Assembly (NCBI GenBank): GCA_047030855.1
Contig: JBKYIJ010000008.1
Location: 682,001 to 746,000, forward strand
Direction of reading: 5' to 3'
Origin: QVMM01 sp047030855
Lineage (GTDB): Bacteria > Bacteroidota > Bacteroidia > Bacteroidales > Dysgonomonadaceae
DNA length: 64,000 bases
Below the pieces are notes generated by a model that saw only the letters and a program-made list of their open reading frames with translations, did no database searches and was not told the DNA's origin. Shown here one piece after another: positions 56,133 to 64,000 of this stretch (the first letter of the stretch is position 1; each line of letters opens with the position of its first letter). Both the position numbers and the translations under genes were made by a program.

Positions 56133-57373
56133 AAAGAGTTTGCTGCATAAGTTTTATTTTGATAATCATATCTATTTCTGCTTTTCCACAAACCAATAAA
56201 ATCAAAGAACTGGAAAAGCAAAGGAAACAGATGCTTCTGGAGATAGAAACCACCAACAGGCTGTTGATCGACACAAAGAAAACTACGACTACATTAATGA
56301 ACCGCATAAAGCTGATCTCTGCACAGATCAGTTCGAGGCAAAAAGTAGTATCGTTGCTCGATCAGGAAATAAAAAATCTGAACAGGCAACAAAACAAAAT
56401 AGAACAGGACATCAAAAACTTAGAAACAGACTTAAAAGCAAAACAAAACAATTACGCAACCGCCATAAAAAGCATGATAAGGCGTGAGCAGAACGCCAAC
56501 AAAATGCTTTTTGTACTGTCGGGAAAGTCGATCGGAGAGTCTTTGAGAAGAATGAAATACATGCGTGACTATTCTGAGTGGCGCAATCAGCAGGCGGAAG
56601 AGATAAAACAAAAGAAAGCCGAACTTTCGGAGAAAAAAACAGAACTGGAGAAAACAAAAAAAGAAAAACAAAACCTGCTCGCGCAGCGTAAAGCCGAACA
56701 GGAAAAACTGAAAGTAGAAGAAAACTCGAAACAACAAGAAGTAGGCGAAGCCAATAAAAAGCAAAAGCAACTTCAAGCCGAACTTTCAAAAAAGCAAAAA
56801 CAGGCAAAAGCGCTTAATTCACAAATCGAAAAATTAATAGCAGAAGAAGTTGCACGGCAAGAACGCGAAGCAAAACGAATAGCCGCCGAAAAAGCTAAAG
56901 CGGGGAAACCTGTCGACAAAGCCGTTCCCACAACAGAGACGACGGAAAGCTTTAAGCTTTCAAGCAATTTCGTTTCCAACAGAGGAAAATTCCCGATGCC
57001 GGTAACAGGCAGAAGTGTCATCGTAAACCGGTTCGGAAGGCAGCACCATAGTCAGTGGAACGTTACAACCAACAATAGCGGAATAGACATACAAGCTCAG
57101 GAAGGCTCGGAAGCCCGCGCTATTTTTGAAGGAGAAGTTTCCCGCGTCATAGCATTTCCGGGATATAACAACTGCATCATTGTAAGGCACGGAGGATACT
57201 ATACTTTCTATGGTAATATCCAGCAAGTATATGTCAAACAAGGACAAAAAGTTTTGACAGGACAAAGCCTTGGAAAAATATTCACGGACAGCGACTCAGG
57301 CAATACGGAAATGCACTTCCAGCTTTGGCAGGGAACTAATAAACTGAATCCTGAGCTTTGGTTAAGAAAATAA
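56129..57373 (+). CDS. EnvC-like murein hydrolase activator
   Basis: The 414-residue protein has a signal peptide (about 1-20), a long coiled coil (about 20-255, rich in Lys, Glu and Gln) and a C-terminal LytM/M23 fold (about 290-414). The metal ligands are mostly lost: NNSGIDI in place of HxGxD, and YGN in place of YxH near the end. As in EnvC and NlpD, it should activate amidases and not cut peptidoglycan itself. It overlaps the DUF4292 gene and would act in the periplasm at division. Confidence 0.9.
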   Translation: MKRVCCISFILIIISISAFPQTNKIKELEKQRKQMLLEIETTNRLLIDTKKTTTTLMNRIKLISAQISSRQKVVSLLDQEIKNLNRQQNKIEQDIKNLETDLKAKQNNYATAIKSMIRREQNANKMLFVLSGKSIGESLRRMKYMRDYSEWRNQQAEEIKQKKAELSEKKTELEKTKKEKQNLLAQRKAEQEKLKVEENSKQQEVGEANKKQKQLQAELSKKQKQAKALNSQIEKLIAEEVARQEREAKRIAAEKAKAGKPVDKAVPTTETTESFKLSSNFVSNRGKFPMPVTGRSVIVNRFGRQHHSQWNVTTNNSGIDIQAQEGSEARAIFEGEVSRVIAFPGYNNCIIVRHGGYYTFYGNIQQVYVKQGQKVLTGQSLGKIFTDSDSGNTEMHFQLWQGTNKLNPELWLRK

Positions 57374-57374
57374 C

Positions 57375-58262
57375 ATGAAAGAACGCATAATAACACTTTC
57401 AAAAATTGCAGACCGCAGAGGAAACCTGTCGGTAATGGAAAGCTGCAAAGAAATACCTTTTTGCATCGCAAGGGCATACTGGATATACGATGTCCCCGGA
57501 GGACAAAAACGGGGAAGCCATGCTTTCAAAAACCAGCAGGAAATAATATTCGCCTTGTCCGGGAGTTTTGACGTTGTCCTCGATGACGGGAACGGCGAAC
57601 GTAAATACCATCTGAACAGATCGAATGTAGGTTTGTATGTGCCGAGCAAAACATGGAGATATCTGGAAAATTTCTCGACAAACTCCCTCTGCCTTGTACT
57701 TGCATCCGTAGCTTATGACGAGAACGAATACATAAGGAATTACAAAGAATTTAAGAAATTCATTACCAAAGGAATAAAATACAGTCCAAAAGAAATTGAT
57801 GTTGCGCCTCAAAAAATATCGGTAGACACTACTCCCGCCGCTTCTGTTTTCGATTGCAACATTATCGAATTCCCCATAATCAGGAATAGAGCAGGGAATA
57901 TTACGCCGATCAATAATTCCGAAAATATTCCGTTCGATATCGAACGCGTTTTTTATGTTTATGACATCCCCTCGGGAGAAAGCCGCGGAGGGCATGCTCA
58001 CAAAACGTGCCACGAGATATTGATCGCCGCCAGCGGAAGCTTTGACGTAGAACTCGATGACGGAGTGAACAAAAGGGTGGTAACGCTGAACCGTCCGATG
58101 ATGGGATTGCATCTGCCTCCGGGAATATGGGCAACAGAGTCAAACTATTCTTCTGGAGCTATTTGCCTTGTTTTCACATCGCATATGTACGAGGAAAATG
58201 ATTATCTCCGAAAATATTCCGATTTCAAAGAATTCCGATCCAATGAAGTTAATAAGGTATAA
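57375..58262 (+). CDS. tandem FdtA/WxcM-like cupin protein
   Basis: The 295-residue protein is two copies of the FdtA (dTDP-sugar 3,4-ketoisomerase-like) cupin, about 1-133 and 150-290. Each has RGNLSV/RAGNITP, ARAYWIYDVPGG / ERVFYVYDIPSG, then the sugar-isomerase motif. The second copy keeps RGGHAHK, the first has RGSHAFK, so one catalytic His is Phe. The enzyme would act on a dTDP-keto sugar for surface glycan; with only one intact site the first copy may be structural. It starts one base after envC and overlaps the GNAT gene by 20 bases. Confidence 0.85.
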   Translation: MKERIITLSKIADRRGNLSVMESCKEIPFCIARAYWIYDVPGGQKRGSHAFKNQQEIIFALSGSFDVVLDDGNGERKYHLNRSNVGLYVPSKTWRYLENFSTNSLCLVLASVAYDENEYIRNYKEFKKFITKGIKYSPKEIDVAPQKISVDTTPAASVFDCNIIEFPIIRNRAGNITPINNSENIPFDIERVFYVYDIPSGESRGGHAHKTCHEILIAASGSFDVELDDGVNKRVVTLNRPMMGLHLPPGIWATESNYSSGAICLVFTSHMYEENDYLRKYSDFKEFRSNEVNKV

Positions 58263-59175
58263 TTCAACATACAAAGATGTTTGGGACAGGTTTGTAACAG
58301 CTTCGAAGAACGGAACGTTTCTTTTCCACAGGGAATTTATGGAATATCATTCCGACAGATTCGAGGATCATTCTCTCCTGTTTACAAAAAACGAGAAGCC
58401 TCTTCTTCTGCTGCCTGCTAACGTTAAGGATAAAACACTTTATTCGCATCAAGGGCTGACATACGGAGGATTTATTATGTCCGAGCAGGTAAGATCAGAA
58501 CATCTGTTAGAGGCTTTTACTTTGTTAAAAGAATATCTGCACGGGTTGGATATACAGAGTATTGTTTACAAGCCTGTGCCTCATATTTATCACACATTTC
58601 CTGCCGAAGAGGATTTATACGCCTTGTTCCGCAATCAGGCTATACTCGTTTCAAGAGCAGTTTCGAGCACAATAGATCTTTCTCACAGAATCAAATATTC
58701 GGAACTCAGAAGAAGACAGATAAAAAAAGCCAAAAAAGCAAACATCATTGTTTCCGAAGAAAACGACTTAAATGCTTTCTGGAAAATACTGGATGCTAAC
58801 CTAAAAGAAAAACACGAAACTTCGCCTGTTCACTCTTTAGCCGAAATACAGTATTTAAAAAGCAAATTTCAGAACGAAATAAAACTCTATTGTGCAAAAT
58901 TAAACGGCGAAGTTATCGGAGGATGTGTTGTTTTTGAAACCCGAAACGTAGCGCATATTCAATATATATCTGCCGATACGGATGGTAAGAATTACGGGGC
59001 ATTGGACATCGTTTTTGATTTTCTTATAAATGAAGCATACAATCATAAAAAATACTTCGATTTCGGCATATCGACCGAGAACAACGGGCTTTATTTAAAC
59101 GAGGGGCTAATCTCGCAAAAAGAGGGTTTCGGAGCAAGGGCAACCACGTACGATATTTATAAAATAAACATCTGA
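58243..59175 (+). CDS. FemAB-like GNAT acyltransferase
   Basis: The 310-residue protein from ATG 58243 (MKLIRYNSTYKDVWDRF) matches the Bacteroidota group of GNAT/FemAB-like proteins with the N-terminal FLFHREFMEYH block (about 26-36) and a C-terminal half with GEVIGGCVVFET and VAHIQYISADTDGKNYGALDIVFDFLINEA. The upstream in-frame extension lies inside the previous gene and is not used. Next to the FdtA-like gene it is likely to acylate an amino-sugar, as in surface-glycan pathways; the acceptor is unknown. Confidence 0.82.
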   Translation: MKLIRYNSTYKDVWDRFVTASKNGTFLFHREFMEYHSDRFEDHSLLFTKNEKPLLLLPANVKDKTLYSHQGLTYGGFIMSEQVRSEHLLEAFTLLKEYLHGLDIQSIVYKPVPHIYHTFPAEEDLYALFRNQAILVSRAVSSTIDLSHRIKYSELRRRQIKKAKKANIIVSEENDLNAFWKILDANLKEKHETSPVHSLAEIQYLKSKFQNEIKLYCAKLNGEVIGGCVVFETRNVAHIQYISADTDGKNYGALDIVFDFLINEAYNHKKYFDFGISTENNGLYLNEGLISQKEGFGARATTYDIYKINI

Positions 59176-59249
59176 ATTATCAGAGCCGTAATCAACGTTT
59201 AATGTTAAATATTTGGATTAATTAACCCGCCATTACGGCATATATTTCT

Positions 59250-59257
59250 TATCTTTG
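59250..59257 (+). promoter_or_regulatory. -7 box of pgk
   Basis: TATCTTTG matches TAnnTTTG, 56 bp before the start at 59314. Confidence 0.55.
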
Positions 59258-59313
59258 TTTCAGCATTATTTGATAAAGTATATCACATAAAAATTCTATA
59301 ATATCTAAAGGTT

Positions 59314-60576
59314 ATGATGACAATTGACAAATTCAATTTTTCAGGTAAAAAAGCTTTTGTAAGAGTAGACTTCAACGTTCCTCTTGACGAAAACTTTAAC
59401 ATTACTGATGATACACGTATCCGCGCAGCATTGCCGACTCTTAAGAAAATCATCAATGACGGCGGAAGCCCGATCATAGGATCTCACTTAGGCAGACCGA
59501 AAGGCGTGGATGATAAATACTCTTTGAAACATATTCTCGGACATGTTTCGAAACTATTGGGCGTTGACGTTCAATTCGCAACGGATTGCGTAGGTGAAGA
59601 AGCTGCTATGAAAGCTGTCGCCTTGCAACCGGGCGAAGCGTTGTTGCTTGAAAACCTCCGTTTTCATGAAGAAGAAGAAGGCAAACCCCGCGGATTGGCT
59701 GACGATGCGTCTGACGACGTAAAAGCCGACGCAAAAAAAGCCTTGAAGGAAAAACAGAAAGAATTTGCCAAAACGCTTGCGTCTTACGCCGATGCTTACG
59801 TTAACGACGCTTTCGGGACAGCACACAGGGCACATGCTTCGACAGCAGTAATAGCAGACTATTTCGACGCGGATCACAAAATGTTCGGATATCTGATGGA
59901 AAAAGAAATCAATGCCGTCGAAAAAATAATGAAAGATCCTGCACATCCTTTCACTGCAATAATAGGAGGCGCAAAGGTTTCTTCAAAAATAGACATCATC
60001 GAAAATCTGTTGTCTAAAGTCGATAATCTGATTATCGGCGGAGGAATGGCGTTTACATTCATCAAAGCTCAGGGAGGAAAGATCGGAAGCTCTCTTTGTG
60101 AAGACGACAAACTGGATGTCGCAAAAGACATACTTTCAAAGGCTAAAACCAATAAAGTCAATATTGTAATCGCAAGCGACGCTAAAATAGCGGATTCGTT
60201 CAGCAACGACGCAAAATCACAGTTTGTAAAAGCTAACGAAATTCCTGACGGTTGGTCGGGTTTAGACATAGGTCCTGAAGGTGAAAAAGAATTTGCGGAA
60301 GTTATACAAAAATCCAAAACAATTCTGTGGAACGGTCCTGTCGGAGTTTTTGAATTCTCAAACTTTGCGGACGGATCCAAGAAAGTAGCTCAAGCCATTG
60401 TGGATGCGACAAAACACGGAGCATTCTCTTTAATAGGAGGCGGAGATTCGGTTGCTTGTATCAATCAAATGGGACTGGCTGACGAGGTTTCCTATGTATC
60501 TACAGGCGGCGGAGCATTGCTTGAATTTATAGAAGGAAAAGTACTTCCGGGAATTAAAGCAATCAGAGGATATTAA
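59314..60576 (+). CDS. pgk: phosphoglycerate kinase
   Basis: The 420-residue glycolytic enzyme makes ATP from 1,3-bisphosphoglycerate. Visible motifs are FVRVDFNVPLDENF near 15-28, SHLGRPKG near 58-65, the LENLRFHEEEEGKPRG block near 110 with an inserted acidic segment typical of Bacteroidota, NDAFGTAHRAHAS near 168-180 and GGGDSVACINQMG near 375. It is monocistronic with its own promoter and terminator. Confidence 0.97.
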   Translation: MMTIDKFNFSGKKAFVRVDFNVPLDENFNITDDTRIRAALPTLKKIINDGGSPIIGSHLGRPKGVDDKYSLKHILGHVSKLLGVDVQFATDCVGEEAAMKAVALQPGEALLLENLRFHEEEEGKPRGLADDASDDVKADAKKALKEKQKEFAKTLASYADAYVNDAFGTAHRAHASTAVIADYFDADHKMFGYLMEKEINAVEKIMKDPAHPFTAIIGGAKVSSKIDIIENLLSKVDNLIIGGGMAFTFIKAQGGKIGSSLCEDDKLDVAKDILSKAKTNKVNIVIASDAKIADSFSNDAKSQFVKANEIPDGWSGLDIGPEGEKEFAEVIQKSKTILWNGPVGVFEFSNFADGSKKVAQAIVDATKHGAFSLIGGGDSVACINQMGLADEVSYVSTGGGALLEFIEGKVLPGIKAIRGY

Positions 60577-60594
60577 TGTCTCAGAACTGCATAC

Positions 60595-60628
60595 GAAAAA
60601 GAGGTTATATTTTTATAACCTCTTTTTT
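60595..60628. terminator. bidirectional terminator, pgk / DUF2156 gene
   Basis: GAGGTTATA (60601-60609) pairs with TATAACCTC (60614-60622), flanked by A5 and T6, between convergent genes. Confidence 0.9.
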
Positions 60629-61523
60629 ATTTTAAAGTAAGAATCCCTTCTTGCAGAAGAATATCGGGATGATATGACATCTTCGCTTTCCGCAGTGATT
60701 CCAATCCCATATCCTCTTCCCTGTTGATGTAAGTATATTCGAAAGCTTCATTTTCGGCGAATTGCTGGTTAATTATAGTATAAGCCCCGTTCATATCACT
60801 GAAAGCCTTTTCTACGTGTACTACAAAAGTATCGTCTACTAAACGTTCTCCGACCGAAAAAGCTACTATCTTGCCGTTCACACGGATAGCTCCCCCTCTC
60901 AATTCAAGAACATTCATGTTTTCCAGCATTATTTTTGTGGCAAGGTAATCGTAACGGAGGGTTTTGCTTGTATCTCCTGTCTTTTCGTCTTCCCATTCAT
61001 TTAACATATCCAGACATTCGAGCGCTTCCTTCATTGTTGTAATGGGGAAATACTCCCAATCGGGATTGTCGGCTTTAAACCTGTTTATATGATTGCGTTT
61101 GCTTTGGTATTTTTTACCGCTTAATGTAATGAGATTATTTGACAGATAGATGTATTCATCATTGTTCCTGTCATGAGTATAATTAAAAACTCCGGGCATC
61201 GCCGATTCGATATCTTCCCACATACGGGTAGTAATACCTTTCATCAGGAAAGGAATATTCGATTTCTTCGCATCTTCAAATACCTCATCAAACGCCTTTT
61301 TCAGATTCATCGTGCCTATCGGCATCATATAATAAACATTGCCGTCAGTTTCATTAAAACGAAGAAAAAGAGTATCGTTTTTTATGCTGTAAAGCGTTTT
61401 AAATTTTGCGTTCCACGCATACATATTGGTAAAACAAAAATCACAGGAACGATATGTATTAACTGACAGGCTCTTATCTATATCTTTTTTATCGGAAAGT
61501 TCTACTTGCTTAAAATTTATCAT
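60627..61523 (-). CDS. DUF2156 (phosphatidylglycerol lysyltransferase-like) protein
   Basis: The 298-residue soluble protein has two GNAT-like halves and the DUF2156 pattern: SCDFCFTNMYAWNAKFKT near 26-43, KKYQSKRNHINRFKADNPDWEY near 137-158 and RVNGKIVAFSVGERLVDDTFVVHVEKA near 220-245. It lacks membrane helices, so it is unlike full MprF; it may aminoacylate a lipid or other acceptor with charged tRNA, but the substrate is unknown. It is convergent with pgk. Confidence 0.85.
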   Translation of the reverse strand: MINFKQVELSDKKDIDKSLSVNTYRSCDFCFTNMYAWNAKFKTLYSIKNDTLFLRFNETDGNVYYMMPIGTMNLKKAFDEVFEDAKKSNIPFLMKGITTRMWEDIESAMPGVFNYTHDRNNDEYIYLSNNLITLSGKKYQSKRNHINRFKADNPDWEYFPITTMKEALECLDMLNEWEDEKTGDTSKTLRYDYLATKIMLENMNVLELRGGAIRVNGKIVAFSVGERLVDDTFVVHVEKAFSDMNGAYTIINQQFAENEAFEYTYINREEDMGLESLRKAKMSYHPDILLQEGILTLK

Positions 61524-61597
61524 AAAAGTTTTTGAGCTTTGTTTGTCTTATAAACAAATCAAAAGTAAATAGTTTTTATTATAAACAGAAATTATAA

Positions 61598-62284
61598 TCA
61601 ATCAAACGACAGATATTTTTCCAGACGGGCGATATCTCTCGGAGTAAATATGCCTGATCCCGATAATTCTTCAATAGAATTAATTTTGTTTTTCTTGCCA
61701 CGCATATCAATTATTGCCGAAACCTGCTGCTGAGAAAGATAAGGATGTTTCGACATTTGATCGGATGAAAGCCTGTTGACTTTCATTTTTTTATTATTCT
61801 TATTGATCATGACATAAGTTGAGATATTCTCAAATCTTTTTTCCGTAATGCCTTGCACTTCTCTTAGCTGATCGACTGAGACAAAACCTCCCAGCTTGTC
61901 CTTATATTCATATATACGGCTTGCAAGCTTATCTCCTACCCCGGGAATACGTTTAAGAGTCTGTACGGATGCTCCGTTCAGTTCTATCGTTTCGCCTTTT
62001 GTCAGTTTTTGGGTAGAAATATAGTTTTTTTGCGGTTTAGGATCATCAATATCGGTTGATCCCTGATTTGGTGTTTCTTCATTTATAACCGTCAATCCTT
62101 TTTGGAAAGTGTCGAACTCCGCTAAACTTTCATCATAAGCGACACCCTCCTTTTTAAAATATAAATGATGCACGAAGATAAAACCGCCTAAACACACAAT
62201 TAATATAAGAAGCAGTATTATAGCACGCTTATCGCCATTAGAGAAGTAAAAAAATTCTTTCCATAGTACTTTCATAAACCGCAC
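61598..62284 (-). CDS. ComEA-like helix-hairpin-helix membrane protein
   Basis: The 228-residue protein has one N-terminal membrane helix (about 19-40) and a C-terminal tandem of helix-hairpin-helix motifs: GASVQTLKRIPGVGDKLASRIYEYKDKLGG near 105-134, VQGITEKRF near 145 and the last copy near 190-225. The layout resembles ComEA, a DNA receptor in the periplasm. With comF elsewhere in the window it hints at DNA uptake genes, but both are common in Bacteroidota that are not known to be competent. It lies divergent to the SusC gene. Confidence 0.85.
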   Translation of the reverse strand: MRFMKVLWKEFFYFSNGDKRAIILLLILIVCLGGFIFVHHLYFKKEGVAYDESLAEFDTFQKGLTVINEETPNQGSTDIDDPKPQKNYISTQKLTKGETIELNGASVQTLKRIPGVGDKLASRIYEYKDKLGGFVSVDQLREVQGITEKRFENISTYVMINKNNKKMKVNRLSSDQMSKHPYLSQQQVSAIIDMRGKKNKINSIEELSGSGIFTPRDIARLEKYLSFD

Positions 62285-62352
62285 ATATTTTTTACAAAAA
62301 GGAGATTCGATTCAGCTGCAAATTTATAATAAAAGATTAAAGAATATTAATA

Positions 62353-62411
62353 TATCAAACATACCGAAATGTTATTTTATATCAAAAACTATATTATTAA
62401 TATCAAAAACT
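62353..62411 (+). repeat. direct repeats upstream of the SusC-like gene
   Basis: TATCAAAAACT occurs at 62380-62390 and 62401-62411, 21 bp apart (two helical turns), with a shorter TATCAAA copy at 62353-62359. They lie 26-80 bp upstream of the -7 box and may be a regulator site. Confidence 0.4.
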
Positions 62412-62436
62412 CCACTGATTAAAATAAAGGCTCGTT

Positions 62437-62444
62437 TAATTTTG
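62437..62444 (+). promoter_or_regulatory. -7 box of the SusC-like gene
   Basis: TAATTTTG matches TAnnTTTG, 59 bp before the ATG at 62504. There is no TTTG at the -33 position, which fits dependence on an activator. Confidence 0.55.
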
Positions 62445-62503
62445 CATTCACAGTATGTATGATACCATTAGAAAGCATGTTAACTTAAATTAAATTTTTA
62501 ACC

Positions 62504-64000
62504 ATGGAAAAATGTATTAAAAAAAAGAAGGCGACTTCTTATCTCAAATTTTTAATGTTATTTCCCCTATTCCTTTTTTACAGTAGTTTGGCTTTTTCTC
62601 AAGGCAGCATAACTGTAAGCGGATCTGTTCAGGATGAAATGGGAGCACTTCCGGGAGTAAGCGTAGCTATTAAAGGTACAACCAACGGAACTCTAACCGA
62701 TCTGGACGGTAAGTACACAATTACAGTCAGCAGCGAAAAAGATGTCCTTACATTTTCTTTCGTCGGGTATGAATCCCAAAATATAACCGTAGGGACATCC
62801 CGAACAATTAATATCGAACTCAAACCCGAAGCCAGTTCACTGGACGAGGTTGTAGTTATCGGATACGGTACTATGCGAAAAAAAGATCTTACCGGAGCTT
62901 CGTCTTCCATTCAGGGAACTGAGATCAAACAAGTTCCTGTAACAACAACGGCACAAGCTTTAACGGGACGCGTGGCAGGAGTTAACATCACCACACAAAG
63001 TGGTGCTCCCGGATCCCCCATCAACGTAGTAGTCAGAGGAGGAACCTCTATTACTCAAAGCAATGCCCCCCTTTACGTTGTTGACGGATTTCAGGTTGAC
63101 GATGCTCTAAGGAAAATAGACGCTTCGGACATCGAATCCATTGATGTACTGAAAGATGCGTCTTCAACAGCGATCTACGGGGCAAGAGGTGCGAACGGAG
63201 TTATTCTCATTACGACAAAATCGGGAAAACAAGGCAAAGTACAGATTGACTACAACGGATACCTAAGTTTCCAAAGCTTAGGTAAAAAACTGGACGTACT
63301 CGGTCCTTTAGATTTTGTTGATCTACAGTATGAACGACGCGTGTTGTCAAAAGGAAACCTATCGGACTTTGAAGACGAATATGGACCTTACAGCAAAATA
63401 CAGGAAGAATATGCTCACAGAAAAGGCATCGACTGGCAGGAAGAAATGTTCGGAGGAACAGCCCTGATGCAAAACCATAACGTTTCTATATCGGGAGGTT
63501 CTGAAAAAACAAGATTTAATGTCAGCTATACAAATACTTCGGAAGACGGTATATTGGAAAAAACAGGATATTATAAAAACAATCTTCGCGCAAGGTTGAT
63601 GCAGGAATTGCACAAACGCGTGAGATTCAACATGAACATAAACTTTGCCGACACTAAAGTTATGGGTGGCGGAGACTTGGCAGGCAAGCTTAAAATGACG
63701 GTACTTCAACGCCCGACAGGAGGTATCGTCCATACTGACGAAGAACTTCTGTCGCTTGTAACGGACGCTTGGGCGGACAAGGATAGCGGATATGAACTGG
63801 AAAATCCGATTATGGCTAACAAATCGGTAACAAAAAAGAGAAAAACAAGAATATTTGACGCAAACGCATCTTTAGACATAGATATTATCAAAGATTTGGT
63901 GTTCAAAGCTGCGGGCAGCTATTCTTGGACACAAGTCAGAGACGACATGTTTGATAAAGGTTTGACTCGCGATGCCAGAAACAAATTCGGAGGCCCTTAC
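62504..64000 (+). CDS. SusC/RagA-type TonB-linked outer membrane protein (5' part)
   Basis: The frame is open from ATG 62504 to the window edge (499 codons seen; the family usually has about 1000). It shows a signal peptide (about 1-37), a carboxypeptidase-regulatory-like domain (about 38-115, GSVQDEMGALPGVSVAIKG), the DEVVVIGYGTMRKKDLTGA TonB-plug start near 120 and the plug signature DVLKDASSTAIYGARGANGVILITT near 205-229. It would import a glycan or peptide through the outer membrane with a SusD partner, which should lie just beyond base 64000. No adjacent anti-sigma gene is seen. Confidence 0.93.
   Translation, partial: MEKCIKKKKATSYLKFLMLFPLFLFYSSLAFSQGSITVSGSVQDEMGALPGVSVAIKGTTNGTLTDLDGKYTITVSSEKDVLTFSFVGYESQNITVGTSRTINIELKPEASSLDEVVVIGYGTMRKKDLTGASSSIQGTEIKQVPVTTTAQALTGRVAGVNITTQSGAPGSPINVVVRGGTSITQSNAPLYVVDGFQVDDALRKIDASDIESIDVLKDASSTAIYGARGANGVILITTKSGKQGKVQIDYNGYLSFQSLGKKLDVLGPLDFVDLQYERRVLSKGNLSDFEDEYGPYSKIQEEYAHRKGIDWQEEMFGGTALMQNHNVSISGGSEKTRFNVSYTNTSEDGILEKTGYYKNNLRARLMQELHKRVRFNMNINFADTKVMGGGDLAGKLKMTVLQRPTGGIVHTDEELLSLVTDAWADKDSGYELENPIMANKSVTKKRKTRIFDANASLDIDIIKDLVFKAAGSYSWTQVRDDMFDKGLTRDARNKFGGPY

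Noticed and set aside
57399..58112. 237-codon open frame opposite the FdtA-like gene
   Set aside because: No recognisable motif, no promoter, and the plus-strand protein is well conserved.
1..64000. CRISPR arrays, insertion sequences and rRNA genes
   Set aside because: No regularly spaced repeats, transposase motifs or rRNA signatures were found on reading the window.

Overview
The window is AT-rich, gene-dense chromosomal DNA from a member of the Bacteroidota, most likely the order Bacteroidales. The evidence is a SusC/RagA-type TonB-linked porin at the right edge, type IX secretion (T9SS) C-terminal sorting domains, families typical of this phylum (GSCFA, DUF3098, DUF4292, a MurF-alanine racemase fusion, a 30-residue lysine/arginine-rich ribosomal protein), and repeated promoters with the Bacteroidota -7 box TAnnTTTG, four of them with a TTG or TTTG box exactly 19 bp upstream. 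I cannot name the genus.

Layout: 1-660 holds the tail of a T9SS cargo gene, a small membrane protein with a sorting-signal-like C-terminus, and an MFS transporter reduced to its two ends. 665-6850 holds a YgiQ-type radical SAM protein, then adenosylhomocysteinase and two envelope proteins on the other strand. 7126-13387 is a cell-envelope and translation run (ftsX, DUF3098, uppP, truB, queA, class A PBP). 13646-19299 holds an ECF-like sigma factor, cysS, a GSCFA protein and murF-alr. 19421-24227 is a TolC/HlyD/ABC-2/ABC-2 export operon without an ATPase gene. 24331-30581 holds a LEA-like lipoprotein, trpS, recX, comF, the agmatine pathway pair aguA/aguB, a beta-barrel protein and galE. 30773-40792 holds glnS, a TPR protein, a second murF, cysK, RNase G, the small ribosomal protein, HU, a membrane protein and mutY. 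40823-43897 holds tRNA-Lys and a cupin/DUF438-hemerythrin-PAS/DUF1858/Crp cluster that looks like a redox or nitric-oxide response unit. 43924-48737 holds a large T9SS cargo protein, tRNA-Ser, a strong small-RNA candidate and an AraC regulator. 48951-60576 holds lipid, fatty-acid and envelope genes (cdsA, purN, acpP, fabF, rnc, dut, TPR, DUF4292, EnvC-like, FdtA-like, GNAT, pgk). 60627-64000 holds a DUF2156 protein, an HhH protein and the start of a SusC-like porin.

The most striking pattern is that eight conserved genes (an Ig-fold lipoprotein, truB, the class A PBP, galE, mutY, purN, fabF, rnc) are broken at ten places by what looks like exactly one extra A (or T) in an A/T run of 6-8. Removing that base restores a full-length family member each time. 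Other A7-A8 runs in the window are in frame. Two further indels, in truB and the Crp gene, lie in short T runs and go the other way. The simplest explanation is homopolymer error in the assembly; the biologically interesting alternative is a genome that tolerates poly-A frameshifts through transcriptional slippage. The second notable item is a 154-nt candidate small RNA at 47634-47787 with a perfect promoter and a strand-specific terminator.
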